A stretch of DNA of 64,000 bases, taken from positions 695,770,083 to 695,834,082 of the forward strand of contig NC_081412.1 of assembly GCF_030272615.1 (NCBI RefSeq), given 5' to 3'. A program made the position numbers and the translations under genes. Positions 51,801 through 63,000 of this stretch are shown one piece after another. This DNA comes from Cryptomeria japonica (taxonomy: Eukaryota > Streptophyta > Pinopsida > Cupressales > Cupressaceae). The stretch's first letter is position 1. Every line of letters starts with the position of its first letter. The notes under the pieces are model-generated. The model made no database searches, was not told the origin of the DNA, and saw nothing but the letters and a program-made list of their open reading frames with translations.

Positions 51801-54800
51801 TCAGGACTGGAAATAATGTTTGAGATACCTCCCATTGACAGGCAACGGGATGTCTTCTCCAGTTAAAGTCTGCAACCTAAATGCGTTTTCTCCCAATATC
51901 TCTAAAATTTGATAAGGGCCTTTCCAAAGCTTATCAAACTTATCATGTTCTCCTCTTTTTTCATGTGCTTTGTCCCAATACAGGACGAGATCTGAAATTC
52001 GAAATGCCTTGACTCTTGCTTGGCGATCAAACCATCTCTTCACCACTCCTTGGTGTTTCGCAAAGTTCTCTAATGCTTGATCTCTCTTTTCTTCCAGGTT
52101 CATTAACTGCGTTAGTCGGGCTTGTACTGCATCAGTGTCTTCCATGTACTCCTGAATAAATTTCAAAGTCGGGATCCTGAGTTGCATGGGGAAGACTGGG
52201 TCTTGGCCATAAACTAGAAAATAAGGTGAAATGCCTAATGCGTTCTTTGTCCTGATTCTATCCGCCCATAAAGCGAATCTTAACTGGGTGTGCCATTCTC
52301 TTGGGCTTCTCTCTAGTAATTTCTTGATGACGCTGAGTAAATTCTTGTTGGTGGATTCAGCTAACCCATTACCCTGAGGATAATAATTTGATGAGAATTT
52401 GAGGGTTATTCCGTAATCAAAAGCCCAATTTGAGAATCTCAATGATGTGAATGCCGATCCATTGTCGCAAACCAACGCATAAGGACATCCAAATCTTGTG
52501 ATTATGTTTTCCTCCAGAAATTTGATTACAATTTCAGTAGAGAAAACTTTAAGCGCTTGTGCCTCTGACCATCTGGTACAATAATCTGTAGCTGTAATGA
52601 TGTACTTGTGTTGTGCTAAGGATGCGGGGTTAATAACACCAATAAAATCCATTCCCCATTTAGCAAATGGTCTAGCCTCAATCACTAGATTCAGTGGCAT
52701 GGCAGGATTCCTTTCTCTAAAAGCTGCGACTTGACATGTGTGGCAAGTCCTGATATGATTAAATGTATCTTTGAAAAGCGTAGGCCAGTAATATCCTGCT
52801 CTCAGTATCTGGTGAGCTGTAGCGAGGTTGGCTCCATGTCCGGTTCCAAACTTGGAATGGAAATGTTCAATTATCTGCTTTGCTTCATCTTTGCCAACAC
52901 ACCTCAAATATACTCCCTCGTGATTTCTGCGATACAAAACAGATCCTTGAAGCATGTAGTGCTGACACTTCATTCTTAGTGCTCTCTTCTGTGTAGATGT
53001 CATGCGGGCAGGACATCTGTGATTAAGTAAGTATGTCACAATATCTTTGTACCATTCATCGTGTGTGACGTCTTCTAATTCATAAATTTGCTGGACTAAT
53101 CCTGGTCCATCAACTGCCAATGTTTGCGCCAAAGCTTGCCCTCGGACAAGTTTCATGGGCTGGATCTCAATATCAAACTCTTGGATAATGGCGACCCACT
53201 TACCTCTTCTTTCTCCTAGTTCATTTTGCATGAGAAGAGTCTTGACTGCTGCATCAGGCACTATTGCATAAATCTTGGCTCTCAGGAGGTAATGTCTGAA
53301 TTTCTTTACTGCCTTTACTAATGCGTACGCTTGTTTTTCAATGTTAGGATATCTGAGTTCTGCATCTTTCAGCGGAGTACTCATGAATGCAATCGGATTT
53401 TCATCTCTTTCTTCACTTCTTTGGGTCAGAATAGGGGCACAAGTGTAATCAGAAGCGAAGGAATATAAATAGAAGGGCTTGAGATAATTAGGACTTATCA
53501 ATACTGGTGCCTCTGAGATGGCGGTCTTTATTTCTTCAAACACCCTTTTAGCTTGTGGAGTCCATTCAATTTTGGCATCCTTCTTCAGCATCTCATTCAA
53601 AGGTCTAACAATCTCGGCAAATCCGGTGATGAACTTTCGGACGAAGTTGATCTTGCCAAAAAATGACTTGAGTTCTTTCTTGCTTGCTGGCAAATTGATA
53701 GTGGATATAGCCTTCACTCTTTCAGGATCAATGGATATTCCCCTTTCTGAAATGACATGTCCCAAAAGCTTTCCTTCTGTTACTCCAAATATGCATTTCT
53801 TCGGATTGAGGGAGACACCGTATCCTCTGCATCTTTGGAAGACTCTTCTTAAGTCGTCCACATGATCTTCTCTCTGCCTAGAGAAAACTGTGATGTCATC
53901 CATATATATAATAATGCATTTACCAATTAAATCTCTGAAAGCGATATCCATAGCTCTCTGGAATGTGGCCCCGACATTTATAAGTCCAAAAGGCATCCTC
54001 TTGTAAGCAAATGTTCCCCACTTGGTGGTGAAAGCAGTCTTTAGTCGATCTTCAGGTTCGACTAGAACTTGGTTATATCCTGAATATCCATCTAGAAAAG
54101 ACATCATCTGCGATCCATTGACGATCTGCAATACTTCATCTAATGATGGTAGCGGATAATTATCTTTCTCTGATGCTCTGTTGAGATTTCTGAAATCAAC
54201 ACACAATCTGATCTCTCCATTTTTCTTTCTAACAGGTACCAAGTTGGCGACCCATGTCGAATGTCTTACTGGGAAGATGATCTTGGCTGTGAGTAGCTTC
54301 TTCACTTCTTGGTATATCAGTGGTTCCAACAAAGGATTAACTGGTCTTTGTCTTTGCCTGAATGGCTTGCTTCCTGGCTTCAACGGGATTGTGTGAGTGA
54401 TAATTGCAGTGTCGTAGGTCTTGAGATCTTCATAGCTCCATGCGATGACATCTGGGAAGTCCCTCATGTTGTTCAGGATTTCATCTCTTTCAGTCGCTGT
54501 GTAGGACTTTCCAATGAAGACATTCTTAACTTGTGTCTCATCACCTAGATTGATCGTGTCACACGTATTGCCTTCCACGTTGTGATTTTTCTTTTCTTTT
54601 AACTTGTCAGGATCAAAAATCCTTTCTAATTCTACCATTCCTTTTGGAATAGTGTTTGTCTTTAAATTTAGGACACCTTCAACATCGAATTCAGCTTCAC
54701 CTACCTCATCTTCATCAATGATTTGTGTCAAGAAGACGTCTGTGTTGGTTAGGAAATCTAGAATATGCTTGTCGTCTTCGAAAACTTGGAAGTTGGTAAT

Positions 54801-54908
54801 GTTGTCTGGGACTGAAGGAACTGATACTAACTCGACTGTGAACTTCTTCAATCCTTCCATTGCTAATGGTATCAATGAACTGGCGGCCTGTGCAAGGGAA
54901 TTAGCCAC
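51801..54908 (-). CDS. Pol of element D: reverse transcriptase, RNase H remnant, integrase
   Basis: A 1035-residue open frame. Its first residues (ANSLAQAASS) are the end of the upstream RNase H. RT spans about 200-375 with CVDFRNLNRAS, MSFLDGYSGYNQ (catalytic Asp about 273), FGLINVGATFQRAM and IIYMDDITV (about 335-338). The gypsy RNase H (about 475-600) is degenerate: the usual TDAS is SFAS and the last Asp is missing. Integrase follows, with a zinc part ending CHTCQ (about 722-726) and a core with MDFIG (D about 754), VCDNGSAF (D about 815) and GNGLAESTNK (E about 851). It ends LKHYFQS. All catalytic residues of RT and integrase are present, so it could be active. No chromodomain was seen. 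Confidence 0.95.
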   Translation of the reverse strand: MANSLAQAASSLIPLAMEGLKKFTVELVSVPSVPDNITNFQVFEDDKHILDFLTNTDVFLTQIIDEDEVGEAEFDVEGVLNLKTNTIPKGMVELERIFDPDKLKEKKNHNVEGNTCDTINLGDETQVKNVFIGKSYTATERDEILNNMRDFPDVIAWSYEDLKTYDTAIITHTIPLKPGSKPFRQRQRPVNPLLEPLIYQEVKKLLTAKIIFPVRHSTWVANLVPVRKKNGEIRLCVDFRNLNRASEKDNYPLPSLDEVLQIVNGSQMMSFLDGYSGYNQVLVEPEDRLKTAFTTKWGTFAYKRMPFGLINVGATFQRAMDIAFRDLIGKCIIIYMDDITVFSRQREDHVDDLRRVFQRCRGYGVSLNPKKCIFGVTEGKLLGHVISERGISIDPERVKAISTINLPASKKELKSFFGKINFVRKFITGFAEIVRPLNEMLKKDAKIEWTPQAKRVFEEIKTAISEAPVLISPNYLKPFYLYSFASDYTCAPILTQRSEERDENPIAFMSTPLKDAELRYPNIEKQAYALVKAVKKFRHYLLRAKIYAIVPDAAVKTLLMQNELGERRGKWVAIIQEFDIEIQPMKLVRGQALAQTLAVDGPGLVQQIYELEDVTHDEWYKDIVTYLLNHRCPARMTSTQKRALRMKCQHYMLQGSVLYRRNHEGVYLRCVGKDEAKQIIEHFHSKFGTGHGANLATAHQILRAGYYWPTLFKDTFNHIRTCHTCQVAAFRERNPAMPLNLVIEARPFAKWGMDFIGVINPASLAQHKYIITATDYCTRWSEAQALKVFSTEIVIKFLEENIITRFGCPYALVCDNGSAFTSLRFSNWAFDYGITLKFSSNYYPQGNGLAESTNKNLLSVIKKLLERSPREWHTQLRFALWADRIRTKNALGISPYFLVYGQDPVFPMQLRIPTLKFIQEYMEDTDAVQARLTQLMNLEEKRDQALENFAKHQGVVKRWFDRQARVKAFRISDLVLYWDKAHEKRGEHDKFDKLWKGPYQILEILGENAFRLQTLTGEDIPLPVNGRYLKHYFQS

Positions 54909-55850
54909 TTGATTCTGGTGTCTATATATAGAATTGATATTGAAAGCCTCAAAACTTTCAATGAGATCCTAGACTCAATTTCTGTACTTGGTCAATCTTT
55001 TATCATGGCAAACATACTGCTTCCTGATTTGCCTTACGGCAATTTCTGAGTCTCCATATACTTGCAATACTTTCGCCCCCTTTTGGATGGCTAATAATAA
55101 TCCATGAATCAAAGATTCATATTCAACTACGTTGTTGGTACAAGGAAACTGCAATCTGTGAGCGGCAAGGTAAGTTTCTCCTGTTGGACTAATTAATTCG
55201 TAACCAGCTCCAGATCCTTGTTTAGACTTAGATCCATCGAACCTTAATGTCCATATTTGATTTTCTTGTCTTTCTGTTTCTGGGCCTTCCTGACTTTCAG
55301 ATGATGTATCGGATAAGACTTTGTCTTCCACAGAACTTTCATCTTCTGAACCTTGAATTTCTTCTAAGACCAATGTCTGTGGGGCTCTTTTGTATACTTG
55401 CTCCAATGCGGTCCGGCATAAAGCACAGGATAATTCTGAGTGGACGGCATTGTGAATTCTACACCAATTCAGAAGAAGCAAATCTCGGATGGATGCTAGG
55501 TTGCCAAGTTGCACACTTTGCTGGATGTTTCTATGTACGAACCTTCTTAAATTTTCAAACATCCCTTCATCCTCTTGGTCGGATCCTTGATCGCTTTCAA
55601 TAACCATCTCTGTTGATTCTATCACCTCTTGCTGGGTATCTTCATCTTGCACGTTTTGCATCATTAAAAATTCCTCCACTTTAGGCTTGTACGTCCCCAA
55701 GTCGGATTCTAAAAACAGGACTTCATTGTCTTCCCCATATTCAGTTATCATCAGTCTCAACCTTGGAGTGCTATCAATCTTGATTTGATTCGGGACTCCT
55801 CTCCATGGGAGCCACATATGTGCGAAATCAGTCGATACATATCCATTCAA
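54909..55850 (-). pseudogene. RNase H domain upstream of RT in element D
   Basis: The frame opens with NGYVSTDFAHMWLPWRGVPN, continuing the gag-protease polyprotein after a single TGA (55851-55853). It passes a CHHC-like knuckle WCRIHNAVHSELSC and an acidic linker, then reads WTLRFDGSKSKQGSGAG (Asp), NNVVEYESLIHGL (Glu) and QVYGDSEIAVRQI (Asp). HQNQVANSLAQ follows after two stops near 54960-54972, with Asn where the fourth Asp is expected. It resembles the second RNase H of Tat elements, including the one at 14967-15608 here, but sits before RT instead of after it. Three stops break the link to pol. Confidence 0.88.
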
Positions 55851-58019
55851 TTTTCATGACCAATCTCGACTTAGGAGCATCCCATATGAATCTGGAATAT
55901 CCACTACTGATATATCTATGAAATTCTGGACTCTTGGGTCTGCGGCCAATTGCATATGAATGTTGTTCAATTCGCCCATGACTGGAACTTCTGTCTTGTC
56001 AAGCTGAGTGACTTTTCTCTTGGTAGGAGCGGGAGTTATACCTAGTCTTTGACAAACAGCCAGGGGCATCACGTTGCTTGAAGCTCCGGAATCATAAAGG
56101 CAATTGTGTAGTAACTTTCCAAATATTCTAACTGATAACAGAAACGGGGCCGGTTCGTCTTTTCCTTGAGAAGGAACTGAAGAATTGCCATTGTGTTCTT
56201 GATTTTTGACTTCATCAATCTTTGAATGATCGTCCTTAGTTAGACTCTCCTCTTTTGAGTGATCGGCTTTGTTTGTGGATTTTCCTTTCTTGATCACATC
56301 TTTCTTAGTTGTGACTTCCTTTTCTGGAAGAGTCTGATTAGTAGCGAGGCCTTCCATAATGGTAGGCTGAGTCTTCCTATTTTCGCCCCTTTTGAGTAAT
56401 ACTTTTCCTTCCAACATATCTTCCTTTTTGGCTGGGAAGGTTATGGTCTGGACCATGCACTCGTTTTGTTCGGGTTGTCCTTGGGGATCGGCTTCTTCTT
56501 GGGTCATATTGATAGTAGCTTGAACATTTGACCTAGCTGTACTAGACTCACTTAGGCTATTGATCACTGCATCTTTGATTTCTGAAACTTTGAGCAACTC
56601 ATAGAGTGGTAGGCTCACTTTGACCTTCTTAAGTTCATCCAACACCAGCGCGGCCAATCTTTTCATCTCATTTCCCGCGGGAGGTGCAATATTCCCTGGT
56701 CTGTATTCTTGTGTGTTCTGCGGGTACTCTGGAACGTTGCTGGCTTGGGGATCCGGCGGAGTTGAGAAATTGTTTGGAGGGATGGACGTAGTTAGAGGTT
56801 CTTGATTCCTCTGATTTCTGTGATAAACTCTTTGATTCACACCTCCTGATGATTGGTGAAATACCTCCTTTATTCCTTCTACTAGGACACTGTCGTTTAA
56901 TGGTGGAAAATAATACTCTGAATCCTCTACAGGTCCATTTGCATATGCAGGTGGGAATTGAGATCCTGGTGGTACCATCAGTCCATTAGCTGACTCTGGT
57001 GGAAATCTTCCATTTTGTACTTGACTAATCTCTTCTGGTGAATACTTGCAGGTTTCCACAATCATGGCTTGACCATATTGTGTGGTTGGAACAATTTCGT
57101 ATCCTGTCGTGGGAGGATTTTCAGGTGGATTAGTGGTGCGCATCTCCTGTTGGAAAATGTCAGCCGCAATCTTGAACTCAGGACACTGCAACTCGGAATG
57201 TTGATTCGTGTTGTGGAGTCTGCACCAACTGGACAAGGCTGCTTCAGCTAAAAACACTTTGCTTGTAGAAGGATTTTCTTGATTTTGCGAATTTAGTGGG
57301 TTGTCTAGAGGCGTCACCACATTTCCATTGTTGGGAGCCGTATTCCATGGTCTCCTCTGGAAACCTTGGTTGTTATTTCCTTGATAATTATTCCTAAATC
57401 CTTGATTATTGTTTCCTTGGAAATTTTGATTGTTCGTGTGTTGGCTATGGTTGGCTCTCTGCATGCTTTGGAGCTGGTTATTCTGGTTCCTTAGGTGGGT
57501 CACCTCGGTCGATAGTCTCTTGACTTGTTCAATCAGTTCTTTCATTTCGTCCTTTTCTTCTTGTGTCCTTGACGAGCTTGTGGCATTTTGCAGGTACACA
57601 GGTTGTGCAGGTGGAGCTTGAGAAATTGGGGCTCCAGGGTGAAGTACCAACTGATTTGCCGATTGTACGCTCGGATAAGTTGCCTGCGGAATTGGATTCA
57701 TGACTGGAGTTTGGTTGACCAAGGCCGTACCAACTGCCTGCATCTGGTTCGGTGCCGCGACAGGTCCCATGTGTAGTAATGGCCCAGTGATATTCTGTCC
57801 CATGTGCTTACTCACTTCAATAGCCTTTGCATAGGCCACATTTAGATCATTCGGAGTCGGATGCGTCCTTACAAACATAGCTGTGAGATGATCTAAGGCT
57901 CCATAGTAAATTTCTCTTGGATCTGCAATGAGATAAGGGGGACGCAACATTGTGTATGCGCGGTGAAATCTGTTGTTGAAGGAAGTAATAGGTTCATGTT
58001 CTCTCCTTCGAACCTCCAC
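55851..58019 (-). pseudogene. Gag C-terminal part and protease of element D
   Basis: A 721-residue frame begins in the second half of the Retrotrans_gag domain (REHEPITSFNNRFHRAYTML). It continues with a Pro/Gln/Asn-rich stretch containing NNQGFRNNYQGNNNQGF repeats, then a zinc-knuckle-like WCRLHNTNQHSELQC (CX2HX4HX4C). A long hydrophilic region with Lys/Asp/Glu repeats follows, and finally an aspartic protease with NCLYDSGASSNVMPL (about residue 645). It ends GMLLSRDWS-stop. The stop at 55851 is a point change inside a conserved string that continues in the next frame. As a family, Gag forms the particle and the protease processes Gag-Pol. Confidence 0.9.
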
Positions 58020-58927
58020 AATTGTCTGTATAACTCAGCTGGTGTAGTTGGCATACCAAATTTATCAATGAATGCATCTTTCATCGCGTCCCAAGTCCTG
58101 ATGGACCCTGTAGGCAAATGAATGAACCAAAAGTATGCCTCTTCTCCCAATGAATAGGGAAAAAGCCTACATGCCACATCTCCATATTCAATTTGTCTGT
58201 TGCGAAGAAGGTCCTCGAACATCTTGATATGATCTTCTGCTGTGCGATGGAAATCACTGACATTGAACTTGGAACAAAAGTGCTCTGGATTCTTCGGCAT
58301 ATCATGATAAATTGCAAATTCCAACGGTGATGGATTGTTGACTAGCCAAGTCGCACCATTAAGTATATGGGGAGGAGGAGGTGGAGGTGGAGCACGTTGA
58401 GCCATTGTACCTTTTGAAGCTGAACTTGATGAACTGGCTTGGCCTTTTGTTTGGGAAATTGCCTGGATACTGGATTGGATCGCCGCTTGTACTTGCTCTT
58501 GAAGAACTTGTGATGACTCAGGAGATCCTTCCAATCTTAGTTCGAACTCTTTGGGAGTGTCTTCTCTTTTAACTCGCTTTGCTTTGGAAGTAAACTGAAG
58601 TTCACATAGATCCTTGATGCCTGGTGTGGACCTCAACAACCTTTGATGTTTCTCGGGCGAGAATGAACCAATGCGATCCAGCGTGAAATCTTGTGAAGAT
58701 TATTGTGGGTTCCTTTGATTGCGAAGTTCTCTAGCTATGACCCTTCGATGTTCTTCGGCTCTATCTTCCTCTTGTTCCAAGACAATTCTGACTCTATTAT
58801 ACTCAATTTGACTTCTCCTTGCGGTCCACGCTACTTGATTCAATCCTGAAATGATATCTTCTTGAGTGTTACCTATCTGCAAATTTGGTTGTATCACTTG
58901 ATTCAATCCTTCATGTGGCAACACCAT
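58015..58927 (-). pseudogene. Gag N-terminal part of element D
   Basis: Gag starts at the Met at 58927 (MVLPHEGLNQVIQPNLQIGN), about 75 bp from the primer site. A TAA at 58700 breaks the frame, which resumes through LLRSTPGIKDLCELQFTSKA, a Pro-rich run (APPPPPPPHI) and the capsid-like ACRLFPYSLGEEAYFWFIHL and AFIDKFGMPTTPAELYRQLW. Near 58015-58025 the frame shifts by one base relative to the following part, in the middle of the Retrotrans_gag domain. The shift may be a mutation; it lies in a domain core, not at a gag-pol border. Confidence 0.88.
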
Positions 58928-59000
58928 CGTACTTCATGATCACTCTTGCAATGTGTTCCTTTTCAAAATCTTTGGACTTTCAGACTTTCGGAAACTAAGG

Positions 59001-59017
59001 CCCTCCTTCTAGCGCCA
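59001..59017 (-). other. Primer-binding site of element D, tRNA-Asn type
   Basis: The minus strand, four bases after the LTR end (..GAACA), reads TGGCGCTAGAAGGAGGG. Its complement CCCTCCTTCTAGCGCCA matches the 3' end of plant tRNA-Asn as I recall it, including CCA. This supports the LTR boundary at 59022. Confidence 0.8.
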
Positions 59018-60076
59018 ATTCTGTTCACGTGTATTTTGTACACCATCATACACAGAATAAAATACCAATAGGCATCTTATCCTCTCTTGAGAAAATAGTC
59101 TCTAACTGCTGAAGATACGCATAAAGGATCAGTTAGGTAGACTCCAAGGTTCTTTAAGTAGGGTCTCTACGTGTGGACAAGCTTCCAGCGGTATGATGTG
59201 ATTTGCTGTTTCCTCCAAGGGGCCTTACGTATTCCGAAAGCTCAAGATTTTACTAAACTTAAGAAACTTTTCAAAAATAACAAAAGAGTAGGGTTTGAAA
59301 GAGGTCTAATCTAATCTAACCCTATGAATGACTTAGTATGGACAAGACTTGGCAAGATTCAACCAACTTCAATTTTGCCATAAGATAACAACTCAATTGA
59401 AATTAGTGCGATCTTCTAAGGTAATAAAATGATATTCAATGCATCAAAGGTCATGGGCACTACCACGAAGGTACATATCCAAGACACAATAATGGTTGAA
59501 GATTAGGGGATTCAAAGTATTTTCCAGTCGACCACGCAAGGCGTTAATACAATCAGCAAGAAGCTAGTGGTTTAGATTACGAATCCTACCAAAGATCAAG
59601 TCTCACACTATGTCCTTCAAATTAACAAGCTACTTTGATTGAGCATGATTCAAGTAAGTTAAACAACCATGAAGATAACTTAAGAAAGTTGCAACAAAAC
59701 ACCATAACTTCAATATTTTATTGATTTCCAAGTCATCATATACAACAATTGCTTGAATTTCTCTCTTCAAACTCAATCTTGCTACAAAATAAAATTGCTT
59801 CTAACTCTAATCTCTCTTCTCTATTACATCAACTATTGACTATTACACTATTAACTATTTTCAAATGAAATGAAAAATGGGGGTATAAATAGCATCCCCA
59901 GTTACAATGAAAGGTCCGGATCGAAAGTAGATCAACGGTCAAGATCATGACACCTAAACCCTAATTAGGGTTTGTTACAAATGGCCTCCTTTTTACTGAA
60001 CAATATTTAAATGCATAGCCAAATATTAAATTTGGCACAAAAACCTAGGAGACATAAACCAATGAGAAATAAGATG

Positions 60077-63000
60077 TCATGTCATCTGTAACAACCTTTC
60101 ATCTAGAATCTTATTCCCTTTCCAATTCTCTTTCTTAGCATATGCAATGAATCTTGAAACGATTCCTTCGATTCCTGTGATTGGAATCTCGGGAAGATTC
60201 TTCATACTCTCTTCTAAGTGGATGACCTGATCGAATGCATCTAGAAGAGCTGCGTCCCAAGTAGATTCAAGTTCCTTCGTTCTTTCAATCAAGAGCATGA
60301 TGGAAAACATCTGATCATACTGCTCATCTGTAACATTTGCGTCCTTGCAAAAGATGATCATGATTCTATCCTCTAGTTCCTGCATATCCACATCTGTCTC
60401 GACCTCGATCCTTCTGCCAAGAATGGTACGAAGTACCTCAAATACTCTGTCCTGGATCAGATTGATCACCTCCTCAACTTGGCCACATCTAGTACTGATG
60501 TCTTCGAAGAAAACATTCTTCATATGGAGTAAGGTTGACCAATGAAAAAAACTGTGAGGTTCTCCATCCAAGATCTTCTCCTGCGCTAAAATCTTCCTTG
60601 ATGTGTGTCTAATAACTTTCAAGACAGGAATGATAACGTCCTTGGTATGGGCGAATGCAGCTACTGTTATCATCAAATTGTGGATCATCTCAAGAACCTG
60701 GATAGCTTGATGAATAATCTTCATCATCCTTGTTACAAACTCTATAGCCACTGTATGAGATCTATCCATCCAATTACTTGTACGTTGGACCATGTTCCTG
60801 AATCTTTCTGCTTCATTGATTGATTGAAGCGGCAATGCTTGCACTGGTGATCTAACTGGATCCTGACGTCCCAAAGGTTCATTGATGTGACTGAAATATG
60901 TCCTCCATGCACCGACCTCTCTCTCAAGCTTTCTATTCTTCTCCATTTCTTCTCTAAGCTTGTCTTTCAATGCTTCAAATGAATCGGTAGCATCATCTAA
61001 AGTCTGCTCTGCTGTGGATGGTCCTAACTCAAAAGTCTGTATATCATATTCCTCTGCTAGGATCTCACCTTCATATTTGTCTGCTGCCGGTGTAGCTATC
61101 TGCAGTTTTCTGGATCCAGTCTCATCTCGAATCATCTTGGACATCTTGGTAGCCTTCTTCTTTTCTGTTACTTCATGTGAGCGTCCAACAAGGCTCTCTA
61201 AATCAATTGCATTGTCCTCGTCCTCTACTACGATCACCTTGGTTAATCTTTCCTTCAACCAATCTGGGATAATCGATCTGGTTTCTTGAACTTGAATCTC
61301 TTTATGCACTATTTCTTCTTGTCTGGGAGGAGATGTTATTTCATTGTCTTCTTTGTCTTCATCTAACTCATAGTCTTGGAGAGATCCATCTGGTGAACCA
61401 TGTTGTGCCTGTCCTTCCTCCTGCCTATCGTTCTGTACCATCGACTCCATGGATTCTTCAACTTGAATTGTTCTCTTCTCAGGTCTAGAAGAAGTACCGG
61501 ATGATCGATCTCTGTTAGCCTCTTGTTTCTTCTTGGAAGACTCTCTCTTTCCAGGTCTCTCTTTCCTCTTCGAACCTCTTGAATGGAGATTGCCCTCACT
61601 AGCACATCGAAGGTTACCTTCACCTGAATTCCTAGGATTAGGATTGCCTTCACTCACACTAGCTCCACCTTCGGCTGGTTTTTCTTCCAAAGTGAAAGAC
61701 ATAGCTATGCCTTGTTCTCTCAACTTCTGATGTTGAACGTCTACCCATCTGCGAGTACAAGACAAAACTGGTGCCATAAAAGCATCTAAATCCACGACCT
61801 CGGGCTCATTCCAATCCAACCTTATTGATTTGCTTTCTCGATCATAGGAAGACTGGATATGTCTGCCACTGTCCTGAGCTTGGTCGGCAACTCTGTAAAT
61901 CCTGCATTTCCTGATGAAATCCAAAGGCAATCTAGAATGCATTTTCCGTTTCACTTCAAGATCATCTAAGAGATTCATCATAAAATCTTCAATCTGGTAC
62001 TCATGTCTAAACTTCCTGCCGACTGTCTCCTCTAAATGTCCATGTGGATCAAAGCTTTCTCTCAAAGCAAAAGATGAAAAAGAATACAAGGCTAACTCCT
62101 TCTCTGCGTCATCCATAGCTAAAGCATTAGGACATACCTCAACTGAATTACCCAAAATGATAGGTACTGGAACTCCATTCTGATGTCTGTGTCTGAATGC
62201 CTTCACATATGCTGCCAACTGTCTTGTTACTTCAAGTAACACAATTCTGTCTGTCGGATATCTCGGCAACATGTATGGAGGTAAAGGACATCCATGCACT
62301 CTAATATAAGTGAACTTGGGAAACTGAATGAACCAAGCACCGTACCTCTTTATGAATTCCTGGGCATCCTGAGATAATCTGTTGTGAATTCCACCTTGCA
62401 ACGTCCTGGTGATGTTCATCGTGAAAGTATCGTTAACCAACTTATAGTTGCTCCCTGGCGGATGATGCAAGTAGGCGTAGGAATCACAAGCTCTGACCTC
62501 GCCAGGTCCTCTTCCAATCACTCCTCTGTGAGGTAGTCCTACGTATTCAACACTCCTGATCAAGGCATAGATGACATATGAACTCATGTGGAAGGACTTA
62601 GTAGCCTTGAGTCTCCTCAACTGTACGTCCAAGCAATGGCTAATCATCCTAGCCCAATGTATCGTACCTTTCCCTTGAACAATCACCTGGATGAAGTAAA
62701 ACATCCACTTCTCAAAATAGAAGGCATGAGGGGCTCCTGTAACTCGGTTGAGCATGGTAATTAAATCTCTGTACTCCTCCTGGAAATCAATCCTGTGCGG
62801 TGTGTTCGGGACCTTGCTCAGACGGGGACGGCTTTTGAGTAGCCAGTTCTTATTGATAATGCTTAGACAAGCATCTGGATCATCTTCGTACATTGATCTG
62901 GCTCCCTCTATGCTCTTGTATATCATGTCCCTGTGCTCTGGAAGATGGAAAGCTTCACTTATAGCTTCCTCTGAAAGGTACGCCAAAGTGTTTCCCTCTT

